Positions 25,620 through 34,622 of a DNA stretch of 64,000 bases are shown piece after piece (position 1 is the first letter of the stretch; the number at the start of each line of letters is the position of its first letter). The notes beneath the pieces are model-generated. The model saw nothing but the letters and a program-made list of their open reading frames with translations, was not told the DNA's origin and did not search any database. The position numbers were made by a program, and so were the translations under genes. The DNA lies in contig CAKUAI010000002.1 of assembly GCA_934636245.1 (NCBI GenBank), positions 124,001 through 188,000 on the forward strand, read 5' to 3'. Source of the stretch: an uncultured Coriobacteriales bacterium. GTDB lineage: Bacteria > Actinomycetota > Coriobacteriia > Coriobacteriales > UMGS124.

Positions 25620-26470
25620 GTGACGACGTCGTAAGGGCCGAGGGCGTGCGCCTCCTCGACAGGGACGGCCGCGTGCTCGTCGATGGTGTGGACGTGTGCG
25701 TGCCGGCTGGCGGCAGTGTGGGCGTCGTGGGCGAGTCGGGTGCCGGCAAGACGCTTTCCGCACGTGCCTGCCTGGGCCTTTTGCCCGAAGGCGTGCATAT
25801 GGCCGCAGGCAAGGTGTCCCTTCTTGGCCAAGACCCCCTGGCATGCGGGTCGGCGCGGCTGCGCGGTCTTCTTGGCTGCCACGTGGGCTATGTGCCCCAG
25901 AATTCAGTGAGCTACCTGCACCCCGGCCTCAAAGTGTTGGCGCAGATAACCGATGGGTACCGTACCTGGCACAAGGTGAGCCGCGCCGAGGCGAAAGAGC
26001 GCGCCGTCGAGCTGCTGGGCGCCGTGGGCATCGCCGATGCTGCTCGGGTGCTTGAAAGCTACCCCGGGCAGCTTTCTGGCGGCATGCGCCAACGCGTCAA
26101 CATCGCCATGGCACTCATGAGTTCTCCCGAGCTTGTGGTGGCCGATGAGCCCACTGCCGCGCTTGATGCCGTGACGCGCACCCAGGTCGCCTCCTTGCTG
26201 CAGTGTGTATGTGCCGAGAGGGGCGCCGCTCTGCTCATGGTGAGTCACGACCTGCCGCTTGTGCGTCGTACCTGCAATTCTGCAATCGTCATGCGCAAGG
26301 GCCGCGTGGTTGAGCGCGGGCAGGCAGCCGAGGTGCTCGCGCATCCCAGCCACCCCTACACGCAGGCGCTTTTGTCGGCCGTGCCGCATGTGGGCATGCC
26401 TCGAGACGTGCGTCTGCCTGAATATGACGGGCCGGACGCGGCTTCAGGGCCAAGGGAGGAGGGGCGATGA
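25616..26470 (+). CDS. Peptide ABC transporter ATP-binding protein, DppD-like
   Basis: 284 aa with a GTG start overlapping the permease stop; GGGAGGGGG lies upstream. Walker A is GESGAGKT (about residues 40-47), the Q-loop lies in VGYVPQN, the signature is LSGGMRQR, Walker B is LVVADEPTAALD and the H-loop is MVSHD. The end carries HPYTQALLSAVP, the typical peptide-transporter C-terminal extension, but without the long cysteine-rich region of DppD/OppD. It pairs with the next gene as a heterodimeric ATPase driving peptide uptake. Confidence 0.9.
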   Translation: MSDDVVRAEGVRLLDRDGRVLVDGVDVCVPAGGSVGVVGESGAGKTLSARACLGLLPEGVHMAAGKVSLLGQDPLACGSARLRGLLGCHVGYVPQNSVSYLHPGLKVLAQITDGYRTWHKVSRAEAKERAVELLGAVGIADAARVLESYPGQLSGGMRQRVNIAMALMSSPELVVADEPTAALDAVTRTQVASLLQCVCAERGAALLMVSHDLPLVRRTCNSAIVMRKGRVVERGQAAEVLAHPSHPYTQALLSAVPHVGMPRDVRLPEYDGPDAASGPREEGR

Positions 26471-27234
26471 ATGATCCGATCGTGCAGGGCGTCGGCCTCG
26501 GGCATGTTTTCGGCCACGGCGCCCGCAGCGTGCGTGCGCTTGACGGCGTGAGCGTGGCGCTGCATCCTGGTAAGACCTTAGGCGTCATAGGCGAGTCGGG
26601 TTCGGGCAAGTCGACGTTGGGCGACATCCTGGGCGGCATGCTTGTGCCTGGCGAGGGCGAGGTTTTCTACAAGGGCCGTGCCCTTCCGCGTCTTGATCGC
26701 AGGCAGTTCAAGGAATTTCGCCGCGACGTGCAGTTTATCTTTCAGGACTGCGCCGCCTCGCTCGACCCCCGCTACAGCGTTGCACGCGCCGTTGCCGAGC
26801 CGCTTGACGCCCTGCCTGCCGGTCTCGACGCGAAGGCGCGCGAGCGGGCGGTTCTCGAGATGCTTGAGCGCGTGGGCCTGACGACCGACATCGCCGACCG
26901 CAAGACCGGCGAGCTGTCGGGCGGGCAGTGCCAGCGCGTTGCGATTGCACGCGCCCTGGTGGGAAGGCCTGCCGTGGTGGTGTGCGACGAGCCTACGAGT
27001 GCCCTGGACGTCTCTGTGCAAGCCCAGGTGCTCAACCTCTTGCGCGACCTCCAGGACGATCTGGGATGCTCATATCTCTTTATCAGCCACGATATGGGCG
27101 TTGTGGCGTATATGGCCGACGATGTGGCGGTGCTGCACGAAGGCAGGCTGGTGGAGCAGGGCCCGGCGTCTCAAGTGCTCTGCGCGCCGACTGACGCCTA
27201 TACGCAAGAGCTGCTGGCGGCGTCGCGCGGATAA
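26467..27234 (+). CDS. Peptide ABC transporter ATP-binding protein, DppF-like
   Basis: 255 aa, ATGA overlap with the preceding stop. Walker A GESGSGKST, Q-loop FIFQDCAASLDPR (the S(L/M)(D/N)PR sequence is typical of DppF/OppF), signature LSGGQCQR, Walker B VVVCDEPTSALD and H-loop FISHD are all present. It is the partner of the DppD-like ATPase. It is the last gene of the transporter operon; a 209-bp gap follows. Confidence 0.9.
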   Translation: MNDPIVQGVGLGHVFGHGARSVRALDGVSVALHPGKTLGVIGESGSGKSTLGDILGGMLVPGEGEVFYKGRALPRLDRRQFKEFRRDVQFIFQDCAASLDPRYSVARAVAEPLDALPAGLDAKARERAVLEMLERVGLTTDIADRKTGELSGGQCQRVAIARALVGRPAVVVCDEPTSALDVSVQAQVLNLLRDLQDDLGCSYLFISHDMGVVAYMADDVAVLHEGRLVEQGPASQVLCAPTDAYTQELLAASRG

Positions 27235-27443
27235 GGCATGTTGCCTGCGATTATGTTTGTATGGATGCACGCGGCGGGTGGCGGTGCGCATTGCATGGGT
27301 TTCTGCGGTTCTGTATGCGCATGAGTTTGTGTGGGCCTGGCGGCGTTGCGCATGTCGCGCGGGTGGTCGCAGTCTCGCATATGCAGGCGTCTGGGTGCGC
27401 CTGGCGATACTCGCAATTCGTGGAGTAAAGAGGAGGAATTCGC

Positions 27444-28265
27444 ATGGAACTGACGGTCATCGGTCGAGCCGGGGGCGTGGGCCGTGTGGGCGAGGCCTGC
27501 TCGGGATATCTCGTGCAGGAGGGTCAGACGCGCGTTCTTCTTGACTGCGGGGCCGGGGTCGCCTCGTCGCTGCAGCGTGTCTGTGCGCTTGAAGAGCTTG
27601 ACCATGTGGTCATCTCGCACTGGCATTCCGACCATGCAAGCGATGCCGGCGTGCTCGTGCACGGCCGCATCATCCAGCGGATTCTCGGTACCACAACGAA
27701 CACGCTGCACTTTTATGCGCCGGCAAGCACGCCTGATCTGGAACGCGTTGGCAAGGCGGACAACGGCTGTGCCAGCCATGCCATCGAGGCGGGAGGGCAC
27801 CTTGCGATTGGCGGCATCGACATCGACTTCATGCGTACGCGCCACCCTGTCGAGTGTCTTGCCATGCGCCTTGTGGGCAGGCACACGGGCGACGTGCTCG
27901 TGTACACGGCCGACGGTGCGTTGACGGAAGACCTTGTTGAATTCAGCCATGGCGCCGACCTGCTGCTTGCCGAGTGCAGCCTCTATCCGCCCACCTCGGG
28001 CGAGGCTCCGGGCCACATGAACGCCGACGACGTGGCCGAGCTGGCACGCAGGGTCAATCCTGGCACGCTCGTGCTTACCCACCTGCCGTTTTACGGGCGC
28101 CGGGAGGACTTGCTCGAGTGTGTGCACACACGTTGGGGCGGTTGCGCTTACCTGGCCGGCGAGCTCGATTGCTACGGCGTCGGTGCGGCTGTTGTGGCTG
28201 GCGAGGACGCTTGCGCGGGGGACGCCGGCAACGAGGTGCCCACATGCGCGGGGGAGAGGGGCTAG
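27444..28265 (+). CDS. MBL-fold metallo-hydrolase
   Basis: 273 aa. The zinc motif is HWHSDH (59-64) after the LLDCGAG strand, with further ligands in RTRHPVE, YTADGAL (Asp) and LTHLPF. The layout matches the RNase Z/ElaC-like branch of the metallo-beta-lactamase superfamily, but it lacks an exosite arm, so tRNA processing is unlikely. Function is not assignable. The last ~30 residues are low complexity. A strong GAGGAGGAATT site precedes the ATG. It is followed after 3 nt by the corrinoid adenosyltransferase gene, so the two are cotranscribed. Confidence 0.8.
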   Translation: MELTVIGRAGGVGRVGEACSGYLVQEGQTRVLLDCGAGVASSLQRVCALEELDHVVISHWHSDHASDAGVLVHGRIIQRILGTTTNTLHFYAPASTPDLERVGKADNGCASHAIEAGGHLAIGGIDIDFMRTRHPVECLAMRLVGRHTGDVLVYTADGALTEDLVEFSHGADLLLAECSLYPPTSGEAPGHMNADDVAELARRVNPGTLVLTHLPFYGRREDLLECVHTRWGGCAYLAGELDCYGVGAAVVAGEDACAGDAGNEVPTCAGERG

Positions 28266-28268
28266 GCG

Positions 28269-28814
28269 ATGCTGCATGCGTACTGGGGCGACGGCAAGGG
28301 CAAGACGTGCGCGGCGATGGGCCTTGCGATGCGTGCTGCGGCAGCCGGCTGGCGCATCGTTGTCGTGCAGTTCTTAAAGGACGGCTCCTCTTCGGAGATT
28401 TCCCTGCTCAGGAAGTTGCCGGGCGTCGAGGCGGTGCTGCATGACGGGGCGCTTGTCAAGTTCACGTTCCGGATGAGCGATGAGGAGAAGGCGGCCTCGC
28501 GTGCCCTGCACGACGACAACCTGCGGTGTGCGCTCGGCCTCGCGTGCCGGGCAGCCGAGGACGCGGCCGCCCGCGAGGGCTGCCTGCTCGTGCTCGACGA
28601 GGCGCTCGACGCCCTGCGTGCGGGCCTGCTCGACGAGGGCCTCTTGCGCGACGCCTTGGGCTGGGCGGCAGGCACCGATCGCTGCGAGGCCGTTGTCACG
28701 GGGCACAGCCTGCCTGGCTTCGTGGCAGATGCGGCCGATTACCTCACGCGTTTCTCCTGCGAGCGCCACCCCTATCAGCGCGGCGTTGCGGCCCGCGAGG
28801 GCATCGAGTACTGA
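28269..28814 (+). CDS. cobO: Cob(I)yrinic acid a,c-diamide adenosyltransferase (CobA/CobO/BtuR family)
   Basis: 181 aa. The N-terminal P-loop is GDGKGKT (7-13), VVVQFLKDG follows, VLDEAL is the Walker B strand, VTGHSLP matches the family's TGR..P position, and the C-terminal HPYQRGVAAREGIEY corresponds to the family's HP...G..A..GIE(Y/F) ending. It adenosylates corrinoids to coenzyme B12 forms in the cytoplasm. No other cobalamin genes are adjacent, so it may serve salvage. Confidence 0.88.
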   Translation: MLHAYWGDGKGKTCAAMGLAMRAAAAGWRIVVVQFLKDGSSSEISLLRKLPGVEAVLHDGALVKFTFRMSDEEKAASRALHDDNLRCALGLACRAAEDAAAREGCLLVLDEALDALRAGLLDEGLLRDALGWAAGTDRCEAVVTGHSLPGFVADAADYLTRFSCERHPYQRGVAAREGIEY

Positions 28815-28963
28815 GGGGGCGCCGCCGCATACGGGCGCGTGCGCTGCGGGTTCCTTTTTGTGCGCGACAGTTTTATGGGTAAAACGCGCTTCTGCGCACC
28901 AGGGTGCCTCAGGCGGGCTATGCTGGTCGCGTATGTGTCGAAACCATGGCGTGAGGAGCTACC

Positions 28964-29998
28964 GTGCCGCAGCAAACGAATGTCGCCGATCTTCTGAAGA
29001 ACATCGACATGGATGCGCTTGTGCGCATCATGAAGCCGAGCGCGACCCCGGACGGTGCGCGCCAGCTCATTTTGCCCATATACAACACGCAGGTGAGTCT
29101 CAAGGCCTTCCCGGGCTCGAAGCACCTCACCGACGCCCAGCTCGACGAGGCCCTCATTGCCGCCCGCGACCTGGCCATCGAGTTTGAGATGAAGCTGTCC
29201 CGCACCCGCGCCGAGTCGGAAGTGACGCGCCTCAACGATGCGCACGGCGAGTGGGTGGAGCTTTCCGAGCGCACCTACGACCTCATCGAGAAGTCGCGCT
29301 CTTACTGCGAGGCGTCGGGCGGTGTCTTCGACGTCACCATGGGCTCCGTCACGCCCCTGTGGGACTTCCACAACGCCGTCGTGCCGAGCCGCGAGGCGCT
29401 CGACGAGGCCCTCAAGCATGTGGACTGGAAGATGATCGAGTGCGACCCGCAGCGCCGCGCCGTGCGCCTGACCGACCCCGCTGCGCGCATCGACCTGGGC
29501 GGCATCGCCAAGGGCTACATCGCCGACGCCCTCGCCGGCGAGCTGGTGGCCCATGGCTGTGACTGCGCTTTCGTGAACCTGGGCGGCAACGTCCTTACCG
29601 TGGGCTCGCGCCCCGACGGCACGCCTTGGCGCATCGGCGTGCGCGACCCCAAGGCCCCCTCGAAGATGCGCGCCGTGCTGCCTGTGGTGGGCAAGTCGAT
29701 CGTGACGAGCGGCCTGTACGAGCGCAACTTCACCAAGGACGGCGTGTTCTACCACCACATCCTGAACCCCGAGGACGGCATGCCCGTCAAGACCGACGTG
29801 GGAGGCGCCACCATCGTGAGCGACCTGTCGCTTGACGGTGACGGCTTCTCCACGACGCTCTTTGCCCTGGGCGTGGAGGGCGCGCTCGCGTTTTTGGAGG
29901 AGCATCCCAACCTCGAGGGCATCATCATCGACAAGGACGACGCCGTGCACGTGACGAGCGGCCTTGCCAAGTCCATCCAGCTTGTGGACGGCAAGTAA
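28964..29998 (+). CDS. apbE: FAD:protein FMN transferase (ApbE family)
   Basis: 344 aa, GTG start with GAGGAG 6 nt upstream. Family blocks are present: SRTRAESEVTRLN (FAD site), SGGVFDVTMGSVTPLW, IDLGGIAKGY, VNLGGNV, SIVTSGLYER and the HHILNPEDGMPV metal-binding region. ApbE uses FAD to attach FMN covalently to threonine or serine in flavoproteins such as Rnf, Nqr or fumarate-reductase-like enzymes, which are abundant in Coriobacteria. No signal peptide is present, so this one would act in the cytoplasm. An FMN-acceptor gene is not in the window. Confidence 0.9.
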   Translation: MPQQTNVADLLKNIDMDALVRIMKPSATPDGARQLILPIYNTQVSLKAFPGSKHLTDAQLDEALIAARDLAIEFEMKLSRTRAESEVTRLNDAHGEWVELSERTYDLIEKSRSYCEASGGVFDVTMGSVTPLWDFHNAVVPSREALDEALKHVDWKMIECDPQRRAVRLTDPAARIDLGGIAKGYIADALAGELVAHGCDCAFVNLGGNVLTVGSRPDGTPWRIGVRDPKAPSKMRAVLPVVGKSIVTSGLYERNFTKDGVFYHHILNPEDGMPVKTDVGGATIVSDLSLDGDGFSTTLFALGVEGALAFLEEHPNLEGIIIDKDDAVHVTSGLAKSIQLVDGK

Positions 29999-30015
29999 GG
30001 TTTGAAGCTGCCGCG

Positions 30016-30747
30016 CTACACCTCGGGCAGGGTCTCGACGTAGGCGGCGAAATCTTCCATCGTGCCATGGGGCAGCGTGTCGAGCGGCACGCTGCCTTTT
30101 TCATGCTCGACGAGGCAGTCGGTCACGATGTAGACGTCCATGCCCACCGTGCCAGCCACGCCGTCGTCGCGCGTGTCGTTGCCCACCATGAGCACCTCGT
30201 TGGCGCAAAGGCCACAGACCTCGAGGTTCTCCTGGTAGTAACGGGGATCGGGCTTGGCGAAGCAGCTGTTCTCGTAAGAGGTCACACGCTCGAAGAGGGC
30301 GGGGTCCACGCCCGTCCAGGCAAGGCGCTGCGCGGTGCACATGGCGGGGAAGACCGGGTTCGTCGCAAGCACGAGGCGGTAGCCCTTCTCGTGCAGGCGC
30401 GCCACAACCTTCGCCGCGAGGGGCGCCGTTTGCGTCTTTTCCTCAAGCTTGCCGAACCAGGTCGTGTAGAACTCCTCGAACAGCTCTACCCACGGGGCCT
30501 CTTGTCCGTAGGTTTTGCTCATGTAGCTGGGGAAGCCCGCCCAGAAGCGCTCTTCGTTGGTGGTGCGATCCTCGCTGCCGGCAAGCATGGCCTCCAGGTT
30601 CTTCATGATGCCGTCGCATACCTGCCTGCCGTCGTAGCCCTTGGTCTGGAAGAACGCGCCCACAAGATGCAGGTAGCGCTCGAGGAACTCCTTGAGGTCC
30701 ATGGGAAGAAGCGTTCCGTCCAAGTCGAAAAAAATCGCCTTATACAT
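30016..30747 (-). CDS. HAD-superfamily hydrolase
   Basis: 243 aa. Motif I is FFDLDGTLL at the N-terminus (nucleophile Asp), motif II is VLATNPVFP, the lysine is in CFAKPDPRYY and motif IV is GNDTRDDGVAG. A helical cap of about 120 residues lies between motifs I and II. It is a phosphatase of unknown substrate. The ATG at 30747 has AAAGGG upstream and puts motif I right at the N-terminus, as usual; the longer frame reading to 30843 runs into the trkH promoter region. It is divergent from trkH and convergent with apbE. Confidence 0.85.
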   Translation of the reverse strand: MYKAIFFDLDGTLLPMDLKEFLERYLHLVGAFFQTKGYDGRQVCDGIMKNLEAMLAGSEDRTTNEERFWAGFPSYMSKTYGQEAPWVELFEEFYTTWFGKLEEKTQTAPLAAKVVARLHEKGYRLVLATNPVFPAMCTAQRLAWTGVDPALFERVTSYENSCFAKPDPRYYQENLEVCGLCANEVLMVGNDTRDDGVAGTVGMDVYIVTDCLVEHEKGSVPLDTLPHGTMEDFAAYVETLPEV

Positions 30748-30845
30748 GAATCCAGCCCTTTCAATGGCGTTTGAGCGACTGAGTTGTCGCAGGTATCTTA
30801 CAATGAAGGTTCGTATCTTCGTCGTCTTTGGGGTGTTCGGCACAC

Positions 30846-32453
30846 ATGTGGCTCAGACTTCGCATAAATGATGTGTGCGCCATCGTGAATACGTTGGGCA
30901 CCCTGGTGAGCGGTATCGGCGCGGCCATGCTCGTGCCGCTCGTCGTGGCGCTTGCTGCAGGGGAGTACCGACCCGCTGCGAGCTTCTTGCTCTCCTTCGG
31001 GGCGACGTTTGCCCTCGGTAGCGCCATGCGCCTTGTGCGTCCCAAGACCCGCGGACTGTCGCGCACGCAGGCGCTCGTCGTCACGGGCCTGGCGTGGGTC
31101 GCCGCCTCGCTCGTCAGTGCGCTGCCGTTTGTGGTGCAGGGCCTGTACGCCTCGCCCTTCGATGCCTTCTTTGACGCCGTGTCGTGCTATACGGGCACGG
31201 GCATGTCGCTTATCCAGCGACTCTCGCACCTGCCGTACTCGTTTGGCGTCTGGCGCATGATCATGCTCGCCATCGGCGCCCAGGGTATCGTCATCATGGC
31301 CCTGGCGCTCGGAACCATCTCCAAGTTCTCCGGCGCCGGCATGCTGTTTGAGGCCGAGGGCCACCAGGACAAGCTCATGCCCGGCATGGCCGACACGTCG
31401 CGCTTCATTATCCTGTTCATGGGGTCGTTCATCGCCCTGGGTACGCTCGTCTGCAGCCTGATGTGCCTGGCGCTGTGCGGGATGCAGCCCCTGCGTGCAA
31501 TCTACCATGGATTCAGCTTGGCGGTTGCCGCCGCAGCCACGGGCGGCATCACCGTCATGGACGTGGGCGCCATCTACTACCATCAGCCTGCACTCTATGC
31601 CGTGCTCATCTGCCTCATGCTTGCCGGCACCTTCAGCTTCGCCGTGTACCTGCGCATGTCGACCAAGGGCCCCCGCGAGCTTCTCCGCGACGTCGAGACG
31701 CGCATGATCTTGGTCTGGAGCTTCGTGGTGCTCACGCTGCTTGCCGTGTCGTTTGCTCAGGACGACGCCTTTGGCGATTTGGGCACGTTCTTGGACAAGG
31801 GTGTCTTTAACGCGGTGTCGGCCCTGACGGGCACGGGCTTTTGCACCCTGTCGAGCGCCCAGCTCACCGGCGTGGCGAGCCGCGCGGTGCTCTTCTGCTT
31901 CATCTTGGGCATGGCCATGGGCGGCGCCACGTCCTCTACTGCCGGTGGCGTCAAGGCCATCCGTGTCGTTGTCGCCATCAAGACGTTCGTGAGCGAGGTC
32001 CGCCGCGTGCTCATGCCCTCGAGCGCCCGCGAGGTCATTCGGTACTACCATCTCGGCCAGCGTACGCTTACCAGCGAGCTGTCGCGCAACGCCATGATCG
32101 TCTTCCTGCTGTTCATGCTCACCTACCTGGTAGGAGGCATGGCGGGCGTGCTTTTCGGAATTGACCCGCTTTCAGCGATGCTTGAGAGTGTCTCATGCAC
32201 CAACAACTGCGGCATCTCGGCCGGCGTGGTCTCGCCCGACCTGCCGGCGGCGCTCAAGACGGTCTACCTGGTGCAGATGCTCGCCGGGCGTCTGGAGTTC
32301 GTGACGCTTCTGGCAACGCTTGCCAGTGTTGCCGTGTCGTGCGTGCGCGGTTTTCACGACAGCCCCGTTGGTACAGGCCTGCGCTCCGTTGTGCCCGAGA
32401 ACGCCCGCCGTGCCTGGCGCGGCCTGCCCGCACGCCGAGGACCGAGGAGGTAG
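30846..32453 (+). CDS. trkH: TrkH-family potassium uptake protein
   Basis: 535 aa with the four M1-P-M2 repeats of Trk/Ktr transporters. Selectivity-filter regions are visible as SCYTGTGMSL, AAAATGGITVMD, SALTGTGFCTL and SCTNNCGISAG; the last departs from the usual TxGxG, which is common in repeat four. The loop GGATSSTAGGVKAIR is typical. It imports K+ through the membrane and normally needs a TrkA-type RCK subunit, not found here. The start could be ATG 30846 or GTG 30828. The next gene starts 5 nt after the stop. Confidence 0.9.
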   Translation: MWLRLRINDVCAIVNTLGTLVSGIGAAMLVPLVVALAAGEYRPAASFLLSFGATFALGSAMRLVRPKTRGLSRTQALVVTGLAWVAASLVSALPFVVQGLYASPFDAFFDAVSCYTGTGMSLIQRLSHLPYSFGVWRMIMLAIGAQGIVIMALALGTISKFSGAGMLFEAEGHQDKLMPGMADTSRFIILFMGSFIALGTLVCSLMCLALCGMQPLRAIYHGFSLAVAAAATGGITVMDVGAIYYHQPALYAVLICLMLAGTFSFAVYLRMSTKGPRELLRDVETRMILVWSFVVLTLLAVSFAQDDAFGDLGTFLDKGVFNAVSALTGTGFCTLSSAQLTGVASRAVLFCFILGMAMGGATSSTAGGVKAIRVVVAIKTFVSEVRRVLMPSSAREVIRYYHLGQRTLTSELSRNAMIVFLLFMLTYLVGGMAGVLFGIDPLSAMLESVSCTNNCGISAGVVSPDLPAALKTVYLVQMLAGRLEFVTLLATLASVAVSCVRGFHDSPVGTGLRSVVPENARRAWRGLPARRGPRR

Positions 32454-32458
32454 GCACC

Positions 32459-33199
32459 ATGGCTGCCATCGACAACCATTCCCAGATCAAGAAGAGGCTC
32501 GACAAGCGCCAGCGCGTCTGGCGGGGCTTTTGTGACACCTTGAAGGTGTTTGCGCGCGTGACGGTGTACGCCGTGGGCCTGACCGTCGCGTTCTACCTGG
32601 TGGCACTGGCCCTGTTCCTACTGGCGCCTTCTGTGGGCAAGGCCGACGAGGCGACCGACTCGACGGCTTCGCAGCCCGCGCAAATGCCCGTGTACGACGC
32701 GGCTCTGGGAGGCGGTAGCGGCATTTTGCCCACGGGCCTTTCCGAGGACGACGCGAGCTACGTGTCGATCTCGCGCCTGGAGTCGGGCGACGCTTCCTAC
32801 GACGACTCGCTCGTGTCGTTTCGCGGCGAGGTCGTCGGCGAGCCGGTGAACTCCTCGAGCAGCTCGCACAAGTGGGTTCTTGTGCAGTCCAGCGGTGCCC
32901 ACACGAGCTCCATCGAGGTCCTCATGACCAACGAGCAGGTGGCGCAGATAAAAAACTGGGGTAGTTACCAGGTAAAAGGCGCCACCGTTCGCGTGACGGG
33001 AATCTACCGTGTCGCTGACGCCAACAACACGGGCACGCTCGACGTCACCGCGTACGTGGTGCGCGTCGTCGACGAGGGCGGCCCGCTTGAGCCCGAACCC
33101 GTCAACACCCACATCGTGGTGGCCGGTGTCTCCTTGGTGGTGCTGGGAGGCATCCTCACCGGTGTCAACTTCTACCAAAGGAGAAGGTCCCGCTCATGA
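32459..33199 (+). CDS. Membrane protein of unknown function with two terminal transmembrane helices
   Basis: 246 aa. Topology: basic cytoplasmic head, helix at about 36-58, an outer domain of ~150 residues, a second helix near the end (VVAGVSLVVLGGILTGVNFY) and a basic tail. The outer domain contains a beta-rich segment (SLVSFRGEVVGEPV ... KWVLVQ ... YQVKGATVRVTGIYRVAD) that looks like a small OB-type barrel; this fold guess is weak. It lies 5 nt after trkH (AGGAGG site) and overlaps rsgA by 4 nt, so it is in one operon with both. Confidence 0.6.
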   Translation: MAAIDNHSQIKKRLDKRQRVWRGFCDTLKVFARVTVYAVGLTVAFYLVALALFLLAPSVGKADEATDSTASQPAQMPVYDAALGGGSGILPTGLSEDDASYVSISRLESGDASYDDSLVSFRGEVVGEPVNSSSSSHKWVLVQSSGAHTSSIEVLMTNEQVAQIKNWGSYQVKGATVRVTGIYRVADANNTGTLDVTAYVVRVVDEGGPLEPEPVNTHIVVAGVSLVVLGGILTGVNFYQRRRSRS

Positions 33200-34386
33200 G
33201 CGCTAAGCCAAGCCGTAGCTCGCGTCGTCCTGCCAAGAAGGCTCGCCGTGCAGGCGATGTCCCTGCGGAGCGCATGGATGACGCCGCCTGCCTTGAGGGG
33301 CCCGATGAGGGCGGGATGCTCGACTTCGAGCCTGCATTCGGGGACTTCACGGTTGGGGAGCGCGTAGAGGAGCAGTTCAGGGCGTTCATTGAAGAGCGCG
33401 AGCAGGCGGGCGAGGAGCTCGTCGGCCCGCGCCTGGGCCGCGTCATCCGCCTTGACAGGGGTTATCCTCTTGTGGAGACGGCCGAGGGACCCTGCCGTGC
33501 CGAGCATGCGATATCGCTCGTAAAGGATCGTTTCCGCGACTTTCGCGCTGCCGTGGGCGACTGGGTTGTGCTTGACACGCCGGAGGGACACGACAAGGCG
33601 GTCATCGAGACGGTCCTTGCCCGCGCCACCGAGCTCTCCCGCTGGGACGGAGGCACCTGGGGTGCCCGGCAGGTACTTGCCGCGAACGTCGACACCATGC
33701 TCGTGGCCCAGCCGCTCTCCAAGCGCGACTTAGTGTGCGATCGTCTCGTGCGTTCGGTGGTGCTTGCGCGCCAGGGCGGCATCGCACCGTGCGTGCTGCT
33801 GACAAAGGCTGACCGCTGCGGCGGGGAGGAGCGCCTCCAGGCCATCATGGCGCAGGTGCGCTGCGCTGTGGGGCAGGGTGTGCCTGTCGTTGCGCTCAGC
33901 GTGCCGGAAGGGCGCGGCGTCGAAGAGGTGCGTCAGCTCATCGAGCCCGGACGTTGCGCCATCTTGCTCGGCGAGAGCGGCGCCGGCAAGTCGACGCTTG
34001 TCAACGCCCTGGTAGGAGCCGAGGTTCTTGGTGTGGGCGAGGTGCGTGGCCGCGATGACCAAGGCAGGCATACCACTGTGGCCCGCCGTATGGTGAAAGT
34101 GCCCGATGCCGGCGTGCTCGTGGACGCCCCGGGCCTGCGCTCGCTTCCGCTGCTCGACGAGGAAGCCGGTCTTGCGCGCACGTTCCCCGAGATTGACGAG
34201 CTGGTGGGAGGCTGCCGTTTTCGCGACTGCACGCACGGCAACGAGCCTGGTTGCGCCGTGCAGGAGGGTGTGCGCGAGGGCACGGTCGACCCTGACAGGC
34301 TTGAGGAGTATCGTATGCTCGTCTCTGAGATGCTCAACAACCGCCGTGGGCTCGACCCGGCCGCAAAGGCGTCGCTCACCAAGTAG
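33196..34386 (+). CDS. rsgA: Ribosome small subunit-dependent GTPase A
   Basis: 396 aa circularly permuted GTPase. An OB-like N-terminal domain (GRVIRLDRGYPLVET ... AVGDWVVLD) precedes the permuted G domain in which G4 (LLTKADR) comes before G1 (GESGAGKST, 259-267) and G3 (DAPG). A C-terminal zinc knuckle is visible in CRFRDCTHGNEPGC. The first ~70 residues are an extra basic/acidic extension compared with typical RsgA (about 300-350 aa). It assists late 30S subunit maturation. ATG overlaps the previous stop by 4 nt. Confidence 0.93.
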   Translation: MSAKPSRSSRRPAKKARRAGDVPAERMDDAACLEGPDEGGMLDFEPAFGDFTVGERVEEQFRAFIEEREQAGEELVGPRLGRVIRLDRGYPLVETAEGPCRAEHAISLVKDRFRDFRAAVGDWVVLDTPEGHDKAVIETVLARATELSRWDGGTWGARQVLAANVDTMLVAQPLSKRDLVCDRLVRSVVLARQGGIAPCVLLTKADRCGGEERLQAIMAQVRCAVGQGVPVVALSVPEGRGVEEVRQLIEPGRCAILLGESGAGKSTLVNALVGAEVLGVGEVRGRDDQGRHTTVARRMVKVPDAGVLVDAPGLRSLPLLDEEAGLARTFPEIDELVGGCRFRDCTHGNEPGCAVQEGVREGTVDPDRLEEYRMLVSEMLNNRRGLDPAAKASLTK

Positions 34387-34429
34387 AGAAGGGCCCACGC
34401 AGTGGCCTTGCGATATATGAGCTAGTTAT

Positions 34430-34498
34430 TTATCACACCGGCGTGACAAATAGGCTCAATAACGCCATCTAGCAGGCATGTTATGTCTGCGTGACATA
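34430..34498. promoter_or_regulatory. Two inverted repeats upstream of the Tad pilus operon
   Basis: TTATCAC/GTGACAA (34430-34436 and 34443-34449, one mismatch) and TATGTC/GACATA (34482-34487 and 34493-34498, perfect) lie in the 236-bp gap before the first pilus gene. Both contain GCGTGACA (34441-34448 and 34489-34496, 48 bp apart). They look like paired operators for one regulator. A separate CCCCG/CGGGG hairpin (34584-34602) sits just before the ribosome site of the first gene. Confidence 0.5.
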
Positions 34499-34622
34499 CA
34501 GGTGCAAATCCATAGACCTCACATGTGGCTTTGGCCCCTGGTCTTTCATACTGTGAGGCACCCCCTCAATCCATGTCAATCGACCCCGGTTTCGCGTCGG
34601 GGCCTATGGGAGAGGGGTGCCC

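Noticed and set aside
30748..30843. Longer start for the HAD hydrolase
   Set aside because: Would place 32 unrelated residues before motif I and overlap the divergent trkH start region; ATG 30747 has a good ribosome site.
34387..34622. Possible cyclic-di-GMP (GEMM) riboswitch before the pilus operon
   Set aside because: I looked for the conserved GEMM core and did not find it; only inverted repeats and a short hairpin are present.
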